Part shown: positions 33,359 to 44,282 of the stretch, piece after piece
Layout of the letters: every line of letters starts with the position of its first letter
Numbering within the stretch: position 1 is the first letter of the stretch
Assembly: GCA_046729255.1 (NCBI GenBank)
Contig: JBKPGF010000044.1
Coordinates: 1 to 64,000 of the forward strand
Source of the DNA: PALSA-612 sp046729255
GTDB lineage: Bacteria > Actinomycetota > Thermoleophilia > Gaiellales > Gaiellaceae
Length of the DNA: 64,000 bases
Direction of reading: 5' to 3'
The notes under the pieces: model-generated
What the model was told of the DNA's origin: nothing
What the model saw: only the letters and a program-made list of their open reading frames with translations
Databases searched by the model: none
Made by a program: the position numbers and the translations under genes

Positions 33359-35203
33359 ATGACCACGAGTGAGCGCTGGCGCGAACTGGGGCAGCAGCTC
33401 CGCGTCGACGCGATTCGCCCCAGCGCGATCGCCGGCTCCGGCCACCCGACGTCGGGCATGTCGGCGGCGGACCTCATGGCTGTGCTCGTCGACGGTCACC
33501 TGCGCTACGACTGGGAGAGCCCCAAGGCGCCGACGAACGACCGCCTCATCTTCTCCAAGGGTCATGCATCGACGCTGCTCTACGGGATCTTTCGTGCAGC
33601 CGGCGTGATCTCGGCGGACGACTTCGCGACGTACCGGCAGTTCGGATCGCAGCTGGAGGGACATCCGACACCGGTGCTGCCGTGGGTCGATGTCGCCACG
33701 GGCTCGCTGGGACAGGGGCTGCCCATCGGTGTCGGCATGGCGATCGCCGGCAAGCACCTCGACCGGCTGCCGTACCGCGTCTGGGTGCTCTGCGGGGACT
33801 CGGAGCTGGCCGAGGGATCGATGTGGGAAGCCTTCGAGCATGCTGCCCACTACGGGCTCGACAACCTCACTGCCGTCGTCGACGTGAACCGGCTCGGCCA
33901 GCGTGGCGAGACGATGGTCGGACGTGACACGGGCGTGCTCGCCGAGCGGGCGCGCGCGTTCGGCTGGCACGCCATCGAGATCGACGGCCACGACGTCGAC
34001 GAGATCGACAGCGCGTACAGCGACGCCGAGGCGCTGACGGGCCGGCCGACAGCGGTCTTCGCAGCGACCGTGAAAGGCAAGGGGGTAAAGGCGGTCGAGG
34101 ACGAAAACGGCTGGCACGGCAAGCCGCTCGACGACCCCGAGGCAGCGATCGCCGAGCTCGGCGGTGTACGCGACCTGCGCCTCGAGCCGAGGCTGCCGGA
34201 GCCCGCCGAGCCCCACCGCTTCGAGACGGGACCGCTCGAGCTGCCGCGCTACGAGCTCGGCGAGGAGGTCGCGACTCGCAAGGCCTACGGCGAAGCGCTC
34301 GCTGCGGTCGGCGCCGCCCGGGGCGACGTCGTCGCCGTCGACGGCGAGGTGTCGAACTCGACCTTCGCAGAGGTGTTCGCGAAGGCGCATCCCGACAGGT
34401 ACTTCGAGATGTACATCGCCGAGCAGCAGATGATCGCGGCGGCAGTCGGCCTCCAGGCGCGCGGCTGGCGACCGTTTGCCTCGACCTTCGCGGCCTTCCT
34501 GAGCCGCGCGTACGACTTCATCCGCATGGCGGCCATCAGCCGCGCGACGATGTGTCTCTGCGGGTCGCACGCCGGCGTCTCCATCGGAGAAGACGGCCCG
34601 TCGCAGATGGCGATGGAGGACATCGCGATGCTGCGCGCGGTGCACGGCTCGACCGTCCTCCACCCGTGTGACGCGAATCAGACGGCAAAGCTCGTGGCCG
34701 CGATGGCGGACGTCGAGGGCATCTCGTATCTCCGGACGCTGCGGCCGGCGACACCGGTGCTCTACGGGCCGGACGAGGAGTTCGCGATCGGCGGCAGTCG
34801 GGTGCTGCGCTCCTCGGACGACGACGCCGTGGCCATCGTCGCGGCGGGCATCACCGTCCACGAGGCGTTGAAGGCGGTCGACGCACTCGCCGAGGACGGC
34901 CTCGCCGCCAGCGTGATCGACTGCTACTCGATCAAGCCGATCGACGCGGCGACGCTGCTCGCCGCCGCCGAGGCAACCGACGGTCGCCTGGTAACGGTGG
35001 AGGACCACTGGCCCGAAGGTGGTCTGGGCGAGGCCGTTCTAAGCGCCTTCGCCGAGAGCGAGACTCGGCCGCGAGTTCGGAAGCTCGCCGTTACCGACAT
35101 GCCCCGCTCGGGCAAGCCCGCCGATCTCATGAAGGCGGCCGGTATCGATGCGGAGGCGATCGCCGCCGCCGTGAAAGCGCTAGCGCTAGAACGCGTCCGC
35201 TGA
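33359..35203 (+). CDS. tkt: transketolase
   Basis: A 614-residue thiamine-diphosphate enzyme of the pentose-phosphate pathway. It has the N-terminal substrate/TPP region AGSGHPTSGMSAADLMAVLV, the TPP/metal motif GDSELAEGSMWEAFEHAAHY...NRLGQ, and a central pyrimidine domain with YIAEQQMIAAAVGLQARG and SHAGVSIGEDGPSQMAMED. The C-terminal domain ends near residue 610. It is slightly shorter than the 660-residue E. coli enzyme, as is common for this clade. It overlaps the convergent flavoprotein gene by 18 bp. Confidence 0.95.
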   Translation: MTTSERWRELGQQLRVDAIRPSAIAGSGHPTSGMSAADLMAVLVDGHLRYDWESPKAPTNDRLIFSKGHASTLLYGIFRAAGVISADDFATYRQFGSQLEGHPTPVLPWVDVATGSLGQGLPIGVGMAIAGKHLDRLPYRVWVLCGDSELAEGSMWEAFEHAAHYGLDNLTAVVDVNRLGQRGETMVGRDTGVLAERARAFGWHAIEIDGHDVDEIDSAYSDAEALTGRPTAVFAATVKGKGVKAVEDENGWHGKPLDDPEAAIAELGGVRDLRLEPRLPEPAEPHRFETGPLELPRYELGEEVATRKAYGEALAAVGAARGDVVAVDGEVSNSTFAEVFAKAHPDRYFEMYIAEQQMIAAAVGLQARGWRPFASTFAAFLSRAYDFIRMAAISRATMCLCGSHAGVSIGEDGPSQMAMEDIAMLRAVHGSTVLHPCDANQTAKLVAAMADVEGISYLRTLRPATPVLYGPDEEFAIGGSRVLRSSDDDAVAIVAAGITVHEALKAVDALAEDGLAASVIDCYSIKPIDAATLLAAAEATDGRLVTVEDHWPEGGLGEAVLSAFAESETRPRVRKLAVTDMPRSGKPADLMKAAGIDAEAIAAAVKALALERVR

Positions 35204-36358
35204 CGCGCCGTCGCGGATCAGCTCTTTGATCCGCTCGTTCTCGTCGTCCTCCTGACCCATCGTCAGCGCGGCGACGATGCGGCCCTCGGCGGTGTGCAGG
35301 CAGACGGCCTTGCCCTCGTGGAAGTCACCGTGCTGGACGACGTCGTCGTGTCCGGTGGCGTCGCCGAAGAAGCGGATGCTCGCGCCGAAGATCTCCGAGA
35401 AGAAGCTCGAGACGGTGTCGTAGCCCTTGCCCGCGTCGGCGAGGAGCTTCCCGAGCTCGGCGCCCTGGTAGTTCGCGTTCGACCAATGCTCGATCCGACG
35501 GCTGCGGTCGAAGATCGGGTCGTGGAAGCGCGCGACGTCACCGACGGCGTAGATGCCCTTCCGGGATGTCTCGAAGCGCTCGTTGACGATCACGCCGTCA
35601 TCTACATCGAGGCCGGACCCGTCGAGGAAGCCCGTGGTCGGGGTGACACCGATGCCCGCGATCAGCAGGTCGGCGTCGCGCTCCTCGCCCTTCCGCGTGA
35701 CGACCGACGCGATCTGGCCGTCTCCGCGGACATCGGCCACCTCGTCCTCCCAGAGCAGCTCTACGCCCTTCTCCGCGTACAGCTCCTTCAGGTAGTCCGA
35801 GTACGCGGGGGTGTCCAGCGCGCGAAACAGCTGGCTGCCGCGATCGCAGAGCGTCACCTGCAGGCCGAGCTGGGTCAGCGACGCCGCGGTCTCCAGGCCG
35901 ATGAAGTTCGAACCGACGATGAACGCTCGCTTGGACTGCTCTGCGCGCTCGCGGATGACCGTCGAGTCGGTGAGCGTCCGCAGCGTGAAGACGCCGCCGA
36001 GGTCGCCTCCAGGGACGTCTAGCCGGCGTGGCGAGGCACCGCTCGCGATGACGAGCGTGTCGTACGGCACGCGTTCGCCGGTCGACAGCTCGACCTCGCC
36101 GTCGTGAACGGCGGCCACCGTCATGTGCAGATCGCACTCGCACCCGTGCTCGGCGTAGAACTCGGGCGGCTCGACGAGCGTGCCCTCGGCGTCGATCTCG
36201 CCACGGAGGTACCGCTTCGACAGCGGCGGGCGGTGGTACGGGAACGAGACATCCGCGCTGAGCAGGCGGAGCGGTTCCTCGCCGCCCGCTTCGCGGTAGG
36301 CGCTGACGGTCTTCGCCGAAGCAAGGCCGCCGCCGACGATGGCGATCCCGGCGCTCAC
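35186..36358 (-). CDS. FAD-dependent NAD(P)H oxidoreductase, ferredoxin/rubredoxin-reductase type
   Basis: A 390-residue two-dinucleotide flavoprotein. The FAD motif is IAIVGGGLASAKTVSAYREA, the ATG-like motif is DTLVIASGASPRRLD, the NAD(P)H motif is AFIVGSNFIGLETAASL and the second FAD motif is GIYAVGDVARFHD. It lacks a redox-active Cys pair, so it matches ferredoxin or putidaredoxin reductases that feed electrons to P450s or dioxygenases. No such partner is encoded nearby. The start is GTG 36358. Confidence 0.9.
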   Translation of the reverse strand: MSAGIAIVGGGLASAKTVSAYREAGGEEPLRLLSADVSFPYHRPPLSKRYLRGEIDAEGTLVEPPEFYAEHGCECDLHMTVAAVHDGEVELSTGERVPYDTLVIASGASPRRLDVPGGDLGGVFTLRTLTDSTVIRERAEQSKRAFIVGSNFIGLETAASLTQLGLQVTLCDRGSQLFRALDTPAYSDYLKELYAEKGVELLWEDEVADVRGDGQIASVVTRKGEERDADLLIAGIGVTPTTGFLDGSGLDVDDGVIVNERFETSRKGIYAVGDVARFHDPIFDRSRRIEHWSNANYQGAELGKLLADAGKGYDTVSSFFSEIFGASIRFFGDATGHDDVVQHGDFHEGKAVCLHTAEGRIVAALTMGQEDDENERIKELIRDGASADAF

Positions 36359-36385
36359 GTGGTGCTCTCTACCCTGTAACGCGCC

Positions 36386-38263
<1,878 letters not shown>

Positions 38264-38266
<3 letters not shown>

Positions 38267-38276
38267 GGTCGGGCCC
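38264..38276 (+). promoter_or_regulatory. -10 element TAGGGT containing the ABC-F stop codon, leaderless start
   Basis: TAGGGT (38264-38269) is followed by 7 nt and GTG at 38277. The first three bases are the stop codon of the upstream ABC-F gene. Confidence 0.45.
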
Positions 38277-38921
38277 GTGGGAGATCGGCTTCGCCCCGTC
38301 TGGGACTTCAACGACCTCGGCGCTTCGCGACAGCGGTTCCGCGAGCTCCTCGAGAGTGAGGAGGCGGATGCCGGCCGCGCCGAGGTGCTGACGCAGCTCG
38401 CGCGCGTCGAAGGGCTCGAGGACGGCTTCGAGGAAGGCGACCGGCTGCTCGACGAGGCCGCCTCGCTCGCCGGCGACGATCCAACCGTCAAGGCGCGGCT
38501 CGATCTCGAGCGCGGCAGGCTGCGCCGCTCGGCAGGAGATCCCGAGTCCGCGCTGCCGATGTTCGAGCGGTCGTTCGAGACGGCGCTCGCAATCCCGCAC
38601 GAGTTCATCGCGGTCGACGCCGCGCACATGGCGGCGATCGCCGCACCGGACCAGGAAACCCGCCTCGCCTGGGCCGACCGCGGCATCGAGCTTGCGAAGT
38701 CGTCGGGCGATCCCGACGTCGTCGGGTGGCTCGGCTCCCTCTACAACAACGTCGGCTGGGACTACTTCGACGCGGGCGAGTACGACATCGCCCTCGACTG
38801 GTTCGAGCGCGCGCTCGTGGAGCGCGAGCGCAGGCCGGACGAGACCGAGCGGATCCAGCTCGCCGTCGAGGCGGTGGAAGAGGCTCGCCGCATGCTCGAG
38901 TCCACGGCGACGCGTGAATAG
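38277..38921 (+). CDS. TPR-like helical repeat protein of unknown function
   Basis: A 214-residue, acidic, almost wholly helical protein. Segments such as GWDYFDAGEYDIALDWFERA and ARLDLERGRLRRSAGDPESA have the spacing of tetratricopeptide repeats (about 34 residues). It begins MGDRLRPVWDFNDLGASRQR, a sequence seen on stand-alone TPR proteins of unknown partner. It has no signal or membrane segment and overlaps the M20 peptidase gene by 8 bp, which suggests joint expression. Confidence 0.72.
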   Translation: MGDRLRPVWDFNDLGASRQRFRELLESEEADAGRAEVLTQLARVEGLEDGFEEGDRLLDEAASLAGDDPTVKARLDLERGRLRRSAGDPESALPMFERSFETALAIPHEFIAVDAAHMAAIAAPDQETRLAWADRGIELAKSSGDPDVVGWLGSLYNNVGWDYFDAGEYDIALDWFERALVERERRPDETERIQLAVEAVEEARRMLESTATRE

Positions 38922-39993
38922 CGAGGCGGCCGTCTCGCTCCTTCGGCGGCTCGTCGAGATCGAGTCGCCGACGGGCTCTGCCGGTGTCGTCGAGGTGGCA
39001 GGGGTGATGGCTGCGGAGCTGCGGGCGCGCGGCGCGCAGGCGTCGGTCCTGCCAGGCGGCCATGTCCGGGCAGACCTGCCCGGCAACGGCGAACCGCTCG
39101 CGGTTTTCGGGCACACGGACACCGTCTGGCCCGAGGGCACCCTGGCGGCGATGCCCTTTGCAGTCGACGGCGGCGTGGCACGCGGCCCGGGCGTCTACGA
39201 CATGAAGGCGTGTCTCGTGCTCATCTTGGCCGCCCTGGACGAGACCGGACCCCAGCGTCGCGCGCTCCGGATATTCCTCACGGCGGACGAGGAGCACGGC
39301 AGCCGCACGGCGCGAGACGCGCTGCGCATCGCGGTGGACGGGGTGGCTGCCGCATTCGTGGTCGAGCCGCCGACGGCTGCCGGTCATCTCAAGACTTCGC
39401 GCAAAGGTCTCGGACGCTTCCGGATAACGGTGGAGGGACGCCCGGCGCACGCCGGCACGAACCTCGCCGACGGCGTGAGCGCGATCGAGGAGCTTGCTCA
39501 TCAGATCATCCGCGTGCACGCGCTCACCGATCCCGAGCGTGGCGTCACGGTGAACGTCGGCACGATCGAGGGCGGGACCACCGAGAACGTCGTCGCGGCG
39601 CACGCCGAAGCGAGGCTCGACGTGAGGGTCCGGCATGCCGCAGATGTCGGGGTCATCGAGCGAACGCTGCGAGAGCTCGAGCCTGTCGTCCCCGGAACGA
39701 CGCTCCTGGTCGACGGCGGCTGGACGCGGCCGCCGCTCGAGCAGTCGCTCGCCTCGCGCACGCTCCTGGAGAAGGCGCAGGAGCACGGTCGCGAGCTCGG
39801 GCTGGAGCTACACGGCGAGGCCTCCGGAGGAGGCTCCGACGGGAACCTCATCGGCGCTCTCGGAGTGCCGGTGCTCGACGGGCTCGGGGCGCAGGGAGGC
39901 GGCGCACACGGGTACGACGAGCACGTCCGCCTGGACACGATCGGCGTGAGGGCGCATCTGCTTGCGCGCCTGCTCGAGGAGCCTGGTCTGTAG
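38914..39993 (+). CDS. M20-family metallopeptidase (carboxypeptidase G2-like)
   Basis: A 359-residue di-zinc hydrolase of the ArgE/DapE/CPG2 family. Metal ligands are seen in VFGHTDTVWP (His, Asp), PGVYDMKACLV (Asp), ADEEHGS (Glu-Glu, with the catalytic Glu first), VVEPPTAAG and the final GAHGYDEHV (His). The dimerisation/lid domain inserted around residues 165-270 has the typical GRPAHAG start. It probably cleaves an N-acyl or dipeptide amide bond. Among homologues it looks closest to glutamate carboxypeptidases. Confidence 0.87.
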   Translation: MNSEAAVSLLRRLVEIESPTGSAGVVEVAGVMAAELRARGAQASVLPGGHVRADLPGNGEPLAVFGHTDTVWPEGTLAAMPFAVDGGVARGPGVYDMKACLVLILAALDETGPQRRALRIFLTADEEHGSRTARDALRIAVDGVAAAFVVEPPTAAGHLKTSRKGLGRFRITVEGRPAHAGTNLADGVSAIEELAHQIIRVHALTDPERGVTVNVGTIEGGTTENVVAAHAEARLDVRVRHAADVGVIERTLRELEPVVPGTTLLVDGGWTRPPLEQSLASRTLLEKAQEHGRELGLELHGEASGGGSDGNLIGALGVPVLDGLGAQGGGAHGYDEHVRLDTIGVRAHLLARLLEEPGL

Positions 39994-40001
39994 GAGGACT
40001 G

Positions 40002-40877
40002 CTAGCTCGCGAGTTCCTCGGGCGGACGCCGCTTGTCCGCGTACATCGCACGATCGGCGCGCCCGAGCGCGTCCCCGGCTCCGCTGCCCGCCGCCGCAAC
40101 GCCGATCGACACGCCGCCGCGCACGCCGAGCGGCCAGACGGCGGTGACCGCAACGCGGATCTTCTCGGCGACGACCCGCGCCTCCTCCGGAGTCGCTCCT
40201 GGGAGGAGCACCGCGAACTCGTCTCCGCCCGTTCGCGCGACGAGGTCTGCACGCCGGACGCAGCCGTGGACGGCCGCGACGACGCGGCAGAGCAGCTGAT
40301 CACCGGCCGCGTGGCCGAGCGTGTCGTTCACGAGCTTGAACTCGTCGAGATCGAGCACGAGCAGAGAGCCAACCCCGCCGCTGCGGTTCAACCATTCGAG
40401 CTCCTCCGTCAGTCGGCGCTTGTTCGAGGCGCCGGTGAGTGCGTCGCGCGCTGCAAGGTCGTTCAGCCGGCGCTCCCGCCGCTTGCGATGGGTGACGTCC
40501 GTGGCGACGAGCAGGCCGGCTTCAGGGCCACTCGGCGAGACGGTGATGAGCCAGTCGCGGCCGGCGATGGGGAGCTCCAGCTGTGTCTCGGCGCCGTCGA
40601 GCGCCGCGCGATATGCCGGGCCGAACACCATGCAGACGTCGGCGGGGAACGTCTCGTAAAGCGTCTTGCCCGCGGGATCGACACCCATTGCGGAGACGCC
40701 GCGACCGATGGCAGCCGAGTGGCGCAGCCGCCGGTCGAAGACGAGCAGCACGCCTGGGAAGCCCGCCAGCAGCTCGTAATCGCCATCGCGTCCGCCATGA
40801 TCGGCGCGTGTCAGCCGAGCGCCCACGAGTAGGAGTCCGGCGAAGAACGCCAGACCGATGGCGACGGCAATGCCCAC
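40002..40877 (-). CDS. membrane-anchored diguanylate cyclase (PAS-like sensor plus GGDEF)
   Basis: About 291 residues. One N-terminal membrane helix (VGIAVAIGLAFFAGLLLVGA) and a PAS-like sensor region (about 45-130, ending LLVATDVTHRKRRERRLNDL) precede a GGDEF domain (DALTGASNKRRLTEELEWLN, active site RTGGDEFAVLLPG). An inhibitory RxxD site (RRAD) lies exactly five residues before GGDEF, so product feedback by c-di-GMP is expected. GTG 40877 is chosen with AGAGGA just upstream; the longer frame would run into the divergent gene. Confidence 0.85.
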   Translation of the reverse strand: MGIAVAIGLAFFAGLLLVGARLTRADHGGRDGDYELLAGFPGVLLVFDRRLRHSAAIGRGVSAMGVDPAGKTLYETFPADVCMVFGPAYRAALDGAETQLELPIAGRDWLITVSPSGPEAGLLVATDVTHRKRRERRLNDLAARDALTGASNKRRLTEELEWLNRSGGVGSLLVLDLDEFKLVNDTLGHAAGDQLLCRVVAAVHGCVRRADLVARTGGDEFAVLLPGATPEEARVVAEKIRVAVTAVWPLGVRGGVSIGVAAAGSGAGDALGRADRAMYADKRRPPEELAS

Positions 40878-40910
40878 GGTCCTCTGATCGGCGGATGCCG
40901 GTTCCCCCTT

Positions 40911-40922
40911 TAGAGTGATCTG
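40911..40922 (+). promoter_or_regulatory. -10 element TAGAGT, leaderless start
   Basis: TAGAGT (40911-40916), 6 nt, then ATG at 40923, with no Shine-Dalgarno. Confidence 0.5.
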
Positions 40923-41858
40923 ATGGCGACGACGCGCCAGCTTCTCGAGGCCGCCGGGCTGCCGGGTGCCGATCTCCACGAGCTGCCGACGTCCGCGAAA
41001 CGCTTCCCCGACGGGGCCCACTATCGCGTCGAGATTCCGAGCACGGAGGGGCCGCGGTGCCTGGAAGCGGTGCTCGAGGCGACGGACGGGCTCGACGTCC
41101 GCGTGCACCGTGTCTCACAGGGCTCGGGCGTGTTCCTTCTCACCGACGCCGAGCTCGACGAGCTGGCCGCGCTTGGCGCCGCAGCACGGGTCGAGGTGAG
41201 TCTCTTCACGCGGCCGAACGCCGCCTGGGGCGTCTCGGCGATGGCGCGAGCACCGGCCGGAGCAGCCGTCGCTGCCGCGGCGCACGGTCAGGAGCAGGTC
41301 GTGGCGTGCCTCGACGACGCGCGAAGAGCGGCCGATCACGGCTTTCGGAGCGTGCTCATCGCCGACCTCGGCGTGCTGTCGGCATTCTCCGACCTGCGAG
41401 CGAATGGCGGTCTGCCTCAGGACATGCAGGCGAAGATCTCTGTGATGCTGCCCGCCGCGAACGCCGCGAGCGCGCGCGTGCTCGAGCAGCTGGGCGCGAA
41501 CACAATCAACCTTCCCACGGATCTGTCGCTTGCCCAGATTGCAGCCATCAGGGCGGCGGTCAACTGCCCGCTCGACGTGTACGTCGAGGCCCCGGACACG
41601 GTCGGTGGGTTCGTTCGGATGCACGAGATTCCCGAGCTGATCCGCGTGGCGTCCCCCGTGTACGTGAAGTTCGGCCTCCGCAACGCGCCCGACGTCTATC
41701 CGTCTGGAACGCATCTCGACGAGACGACGGTCGCGTTGTCGCGCGAGCGCGTGCGCAGAGCTCGGCTGGGCATGGAGCTGCTCGCCCGCTCCGGCTACGA
41801 GGCGGTGGCGTCCGAGCTCGGGGCCGACGGGCTCGCGGTGCCCGTCGGCCGCGGCTAG
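40923..41858 (+). CDS. U32-peptidase-like TIM-barrel protein
   Basis: A 311-residue protein with a beta/alpha-barrel pattern: ISVMLPAANAASARVLEQLG, then NTINLPTDLSLAQIAAIRAA, PLDVYVEAPDTVGGFVRMHE and SPVYVKFGLRNAPDVYP. The order and the barrel strands resemble U32 family proteins, which in known cases act in tRNA or ubiquinone hydroxylation or in collagen degradation. The Cys cluster of the iron-sulfur U32 members is not visible, so a redox role is doubtful. The assignment is tentative. The stop interlocks with the response regulator stop at a CTAG. Confidence 0.6.
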   Translation: MATTRQLLEAAGLPGADLHELPTSAKRFPDGAHYRVEIPSTEGPRCLEAVLEATDGLDVRVHRVSQGSGVFLLTDAELDELAALGAAARVEVSLFTRPNAAWGVSAMARAPAGAAVAAAAHGQEQVVACLDDARRAADHGFRSVLIADLGVLSAFSDLRANGGLPQDMQAKISVMLPAANAASARVLEQLGANTINLPTDLSLAQIAAIRAAVNCPLDVYVEAPDTVGGFVRMHEIPELIRVASPVYVKFGLRNAPDVYPSGTHLDETTVALSRERVRRARLGMELLARSGYEAVASELGADGLAVPVGRG

Positions 41859-42424
41859 ACCGATTCAAATGTTGCGATCAGCGCTTCCGCAACTACTTTC
41901 AGAGGCCTGCCTGAGATCTGGCTTGCCCGCCGGAGGCGTTCGAAAGCCTGCTGCTCGGTCAAGCCCTCCTTCGTCATGAGGACGCCCTTGGCGCGCTCGA
42001 TCGCCTTGCGCGTGGCGAGTGCCTCGGCCAGAGACTCGGCCTCCGCCCGCAGGGCCTGCAGCTCTTGGTGTCGTGCGCGCGCGGTCTGAATCGCAGGCAC
42101 GAGATCCTGCTCGCGAAACGGCTTCACGAGGTAGCCGAACACGCCGGCCTCGACCGCGCGGGAAACGATCTCGTCCTGCCCGTACGCGGTGACCATGACG
42201 ATCGGAATCGGCCGTTCCTCGAGGATCCGGCGCGCGGCTTCGATGCCGTCAAGGCGCGGCATCTTCACGTCCATGACTGCGAGGTCAGGCTCGAGCTCGC
42301 GCGCAAGCTCAACCGCCTCGACGCCGTCGCGCGCCTCGCCGCAGACCTCATGGCCCGCCTGCTCGAGCAGGTCGCGGAGATCGAGTCGGATGATCGTCTC
42401 GTCCTCGGCGACGAGGATTCTCAC
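41855..42424 (-). CDS. pdtaR: ANTAR-domain response regulator, PdtaR-like
   Basis: A 189-residue two-domain protein. The receiver has acidic residues in VAEDE, phospho-Asp in DLAVMDVKMPRLDG, Thr in IVMVTAYGQ and Lys in YLVKPFRE. A C-terminal ANTAR helix bundle follows (ATRKAIERAKGVLMTKEGLT, EQQAFERLRRASQ). ANTAR regulators bind paired RNA hairpins and prevent transcription termination once phosphorylated. It lies 106 bp after a HisKA_2 kinase, as partner gene of the PdtaS/PdtaR type. Its RNA targets are not known; terminator-bearing leaders in this window are candidates. Confidence 0.88.
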   Translation of the reverse strand: MRILVAEDETIIRLDLRDLLEQAGHEVCGEARDGVEAVELARELEPDLAVMDVKMPRLDGIEAARRILEERPIPIVMVTAYGQDEIVSRAVEAGVFGYLVKPFREQDLVPAIQTARARHQELQALRAEAESLAEALATRKAIERAKGVLMTKEGLTEQQAFERLRRASQISGRPLKVVAEALIATFESV

Positions 42425-42530
42425 GCCCGCGCACTTTCGTCACAGAGCTGCCATACACGAGCACGTCTTTTCGCCGTAGGCTGAAACCGGGAGGAGGCAT
42501 GGGGTGGCCCCGGAGGCGGCCGTTGGTGCG

Positions 42531-43859
42531 TCATGCCGGAAAGGCCACTTCCGCGCGAAGACCGCCAACCGATTCGAGCGTGAGCGTCCCGCCCAGCTCG
42601 TCGCGTACGAGCGCGCGGACGATCGAGAGGCCCGTGCCCTGCGCCGGATCGCCGTCGATCCCCTCCCCATCGTCGGTCACCGTCAGCACAACCTCACCGT
42701 TTCGGCCTGAGAGATCCACCCGAACGCTCTGCCCGCCATGCTCGAGCGCGTTCTGAAACAGCTCCGTGAACACGAGAGCCAACGCCGTCGCGCGGTCGCC
42801 CCCGACGGCGACGGGCTCGAGCGACTCCTCCACCTGCTTCCCGGGCGCCAGGCCCTGCAGGAGCATCCCGCGCAAGCGCCCCAGCAACTCCCCCACGTCC
42901 ACGTCGTCCTCGCGCTGCTCGGTCAGCACCTCGTGCACGGCCGCGATCGCGAGCACCCGATTGACCGAGTCCTCGAGCGCCTTGCGCGGATCCACGCCCT
43001 CCGCCCGCGACTGGAGCCGCAGCAGTGACGCGACGGTCTGGAGGTTGTTCTTGACCCGGTGATGGATCTCCTGAGCGAGGACACCGCGCAGCACCGCTCG
43101 GCCGTGCTCGAGCGCGACCGCCGCATGATGGGCGATCGACGCGAGTAACTGCTTCTCCTCGTCGGAGAAGGGCGTGTCGCGGTCGCACACGAGCTCGCCT
43201 ATCTGGCGGCGCTTCCAGCGCAGAGGCAGGCGTACGGCGTATGCGCCGGCACGCCCCTCCGGCCACGCGATCTTCCCGTCCTCGAGCACGAGAGCAGCAC
43301 CCGCCGCGTCCACTGCGGCCATCGTCGTCTTCACGATCGCCTCGAGCGACTCCTCGAGATAGAGCGACTCGGACACCGCTTCCGAGATGCGCGCGAGCGC
43401 CTCCAGCTCTTCCACGCGTCGCTGGGCCTCGTCGTACAGCCTCGCGTGCTCGATGGAGAACGCCACCTGCGAGGCGATCGCGACCAGGAGGTCGATCTCG
43501 GCCGGCGTGAACTCGCGAGCCTCGCGTGTGCGGACGTTGAGCGCGCCCTCCAACCGGTCGCGCGCGAGGATGGGCACTGCGAGGATCGACTCGTATTCGT
43601 CCTCCGGCAGGTTCGCGAAGGTCTTGAAGCGCGGATCCAGATGCGCCTGGGCGGGCAGCATCACCGGCGCTCTGTCGCGCGCGGCCGAGCCCGTGATTCC
43701 CTCGCCCGGCTTCATCCGCGGCCGCCGGGTCATCTCCTCGACGCGTGTGCCGTGTGTCGCACGCAGCACGAGCTCGTCGGCGCGCTCGTCGTAGAGGTAG
43801 ACGAAGCAGGCATCGGCGCCCAGGGCGTCGGCCACCTTGCGCGCCACGAGCGAGAGCAC
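42531..43859 (-). CDS. pdtaS: GAF-GAF-HisKA_2 sensor histidine kinase, PdtaS-like
   Basis: At least 442 residues. GAF 1 covers about 1-150 (GADACFVYLYDERADELVLR) and GAF 2 about 165-250. HisKA_2 has the phospho-His in EIHHRVKNNLQTVASLLRLQ, and the ATPase has N-box FTELFQNALEHGG and G-box DDGEGIDGDPAQGTGLSIV. GTG 43859 cuts into GAF 1: conserved family sequence LRLLTETIAAVNSTLDLEEV is coded upstream in frame with no ATG, GTG or TTG before the stop at 43985. A TACAAT box lies 6 nt before an in-frame ATC at 43937. The real start is therefore non-standard or unresolved. Confidence 0.87.
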   Translation of the reverse strand: MLSLVARKVADALGADACFVYLYDERADELVLRATHGTRVEEMTRRPRMKPGEGITGSAARDRAPVMLPAQAHLDPRFKTFANLPEDEYESILAVPILARDRLEGALNVRTREAREFTPAEIDLLVAIASQVAFSIEHARLYDEAQRRVEELEALARISEAVSESLYLEESLEAIVKTTMAAVDAAGAALVLEDGKIAWPEGRAGAYAVRLPLRWKRRQIGELVCDRDTPFSDEEKQLLASIAHHAAVALEHGRAVLRGVLAQEIHHRVKNNLQTVASLLRLQSRAEGVDPRKALEDSVNRVLAIAAVHEVLTEQREDDVDVGELLGRLRGMLLQGLAPGKQVEESLEPVAVGGDRATALALVFTELFQNALEHGGQSVRVDLSGRNGEVVLTVTDDGEGIDGDPAQGTGLSIVRALVRDELGGTLTLESVGGLRAEVAFPA

Positions 43860-44033
43860 CTCCTCGAGGTCGAGCGTCGAGTTGACGGCGGCGATGGTCT
43901 CCGTCAGCAGCCGTAGGTGACGCGCCGTCTGGTCGATCGAACGATTGTAGGCGCGGGCCCTCGGTCCTCCCTTACAGAAGCCTTACCGGATCAGGAGGTT
44001 ATTTCTCAAACAACGGGAATACGGTGCGCACGA

Positions 44034-44282
44034 ATGAGCTCGTTTGCCGTCGACCTAGCTTCCACCCAGGGCTTTCTCGTCGCCGATCGCCGTGGACGTC
44101 TGGTAGGCAGGGTGGTGAGCCCGATGTACGGCACTGCTCCAGACGAGCCCGATGCGCTCGCCGTCCGCTCCGGGATGTTCTCGCGTCGGCGAATCGTCCC
44201 GGCGACGGCCATCGAGGAGATCGACGGCGCGAGCGGCGTGATCGAGCTCCGCGTCGAGCGCGACTCCATCCGAACCTTCTAG
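44034..44282 (+). CDS. small PRC-barrel-like protein
   Basis: An 82-residue protein. GFLVADRRGRLVGRVVSPMY, then FSRRRIVPATAIEEIDGASG and ELRVERDSIRTF, follow the strand pattern of a PRC-barrel (a small beta-barrel found in RimM and photosynthetic proteins). The first ATG (44034) lies 8 nt after TACGGT, again close to a leaderless arrangement. It is divergent from the histidine kinase. The assignment rests on pattern only; no catalytic residues are expected. Confidence 0.6.
   Translation: MSSFAVDLASTQGFLVADRRGRLVGRVVSPMYGTAPDEPDALAVRSGMFSRRRIVPATAIEEIDGASGVIELRVERDSIRTF

Noticed and set aside
32237..35008. A 923-codon open frame on the minus strand running through tkt
   Set aside because: Only the part from 33334 has transaldolase sequence. 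The rest is the antisense of tkt, kept open by GC-rich codons.
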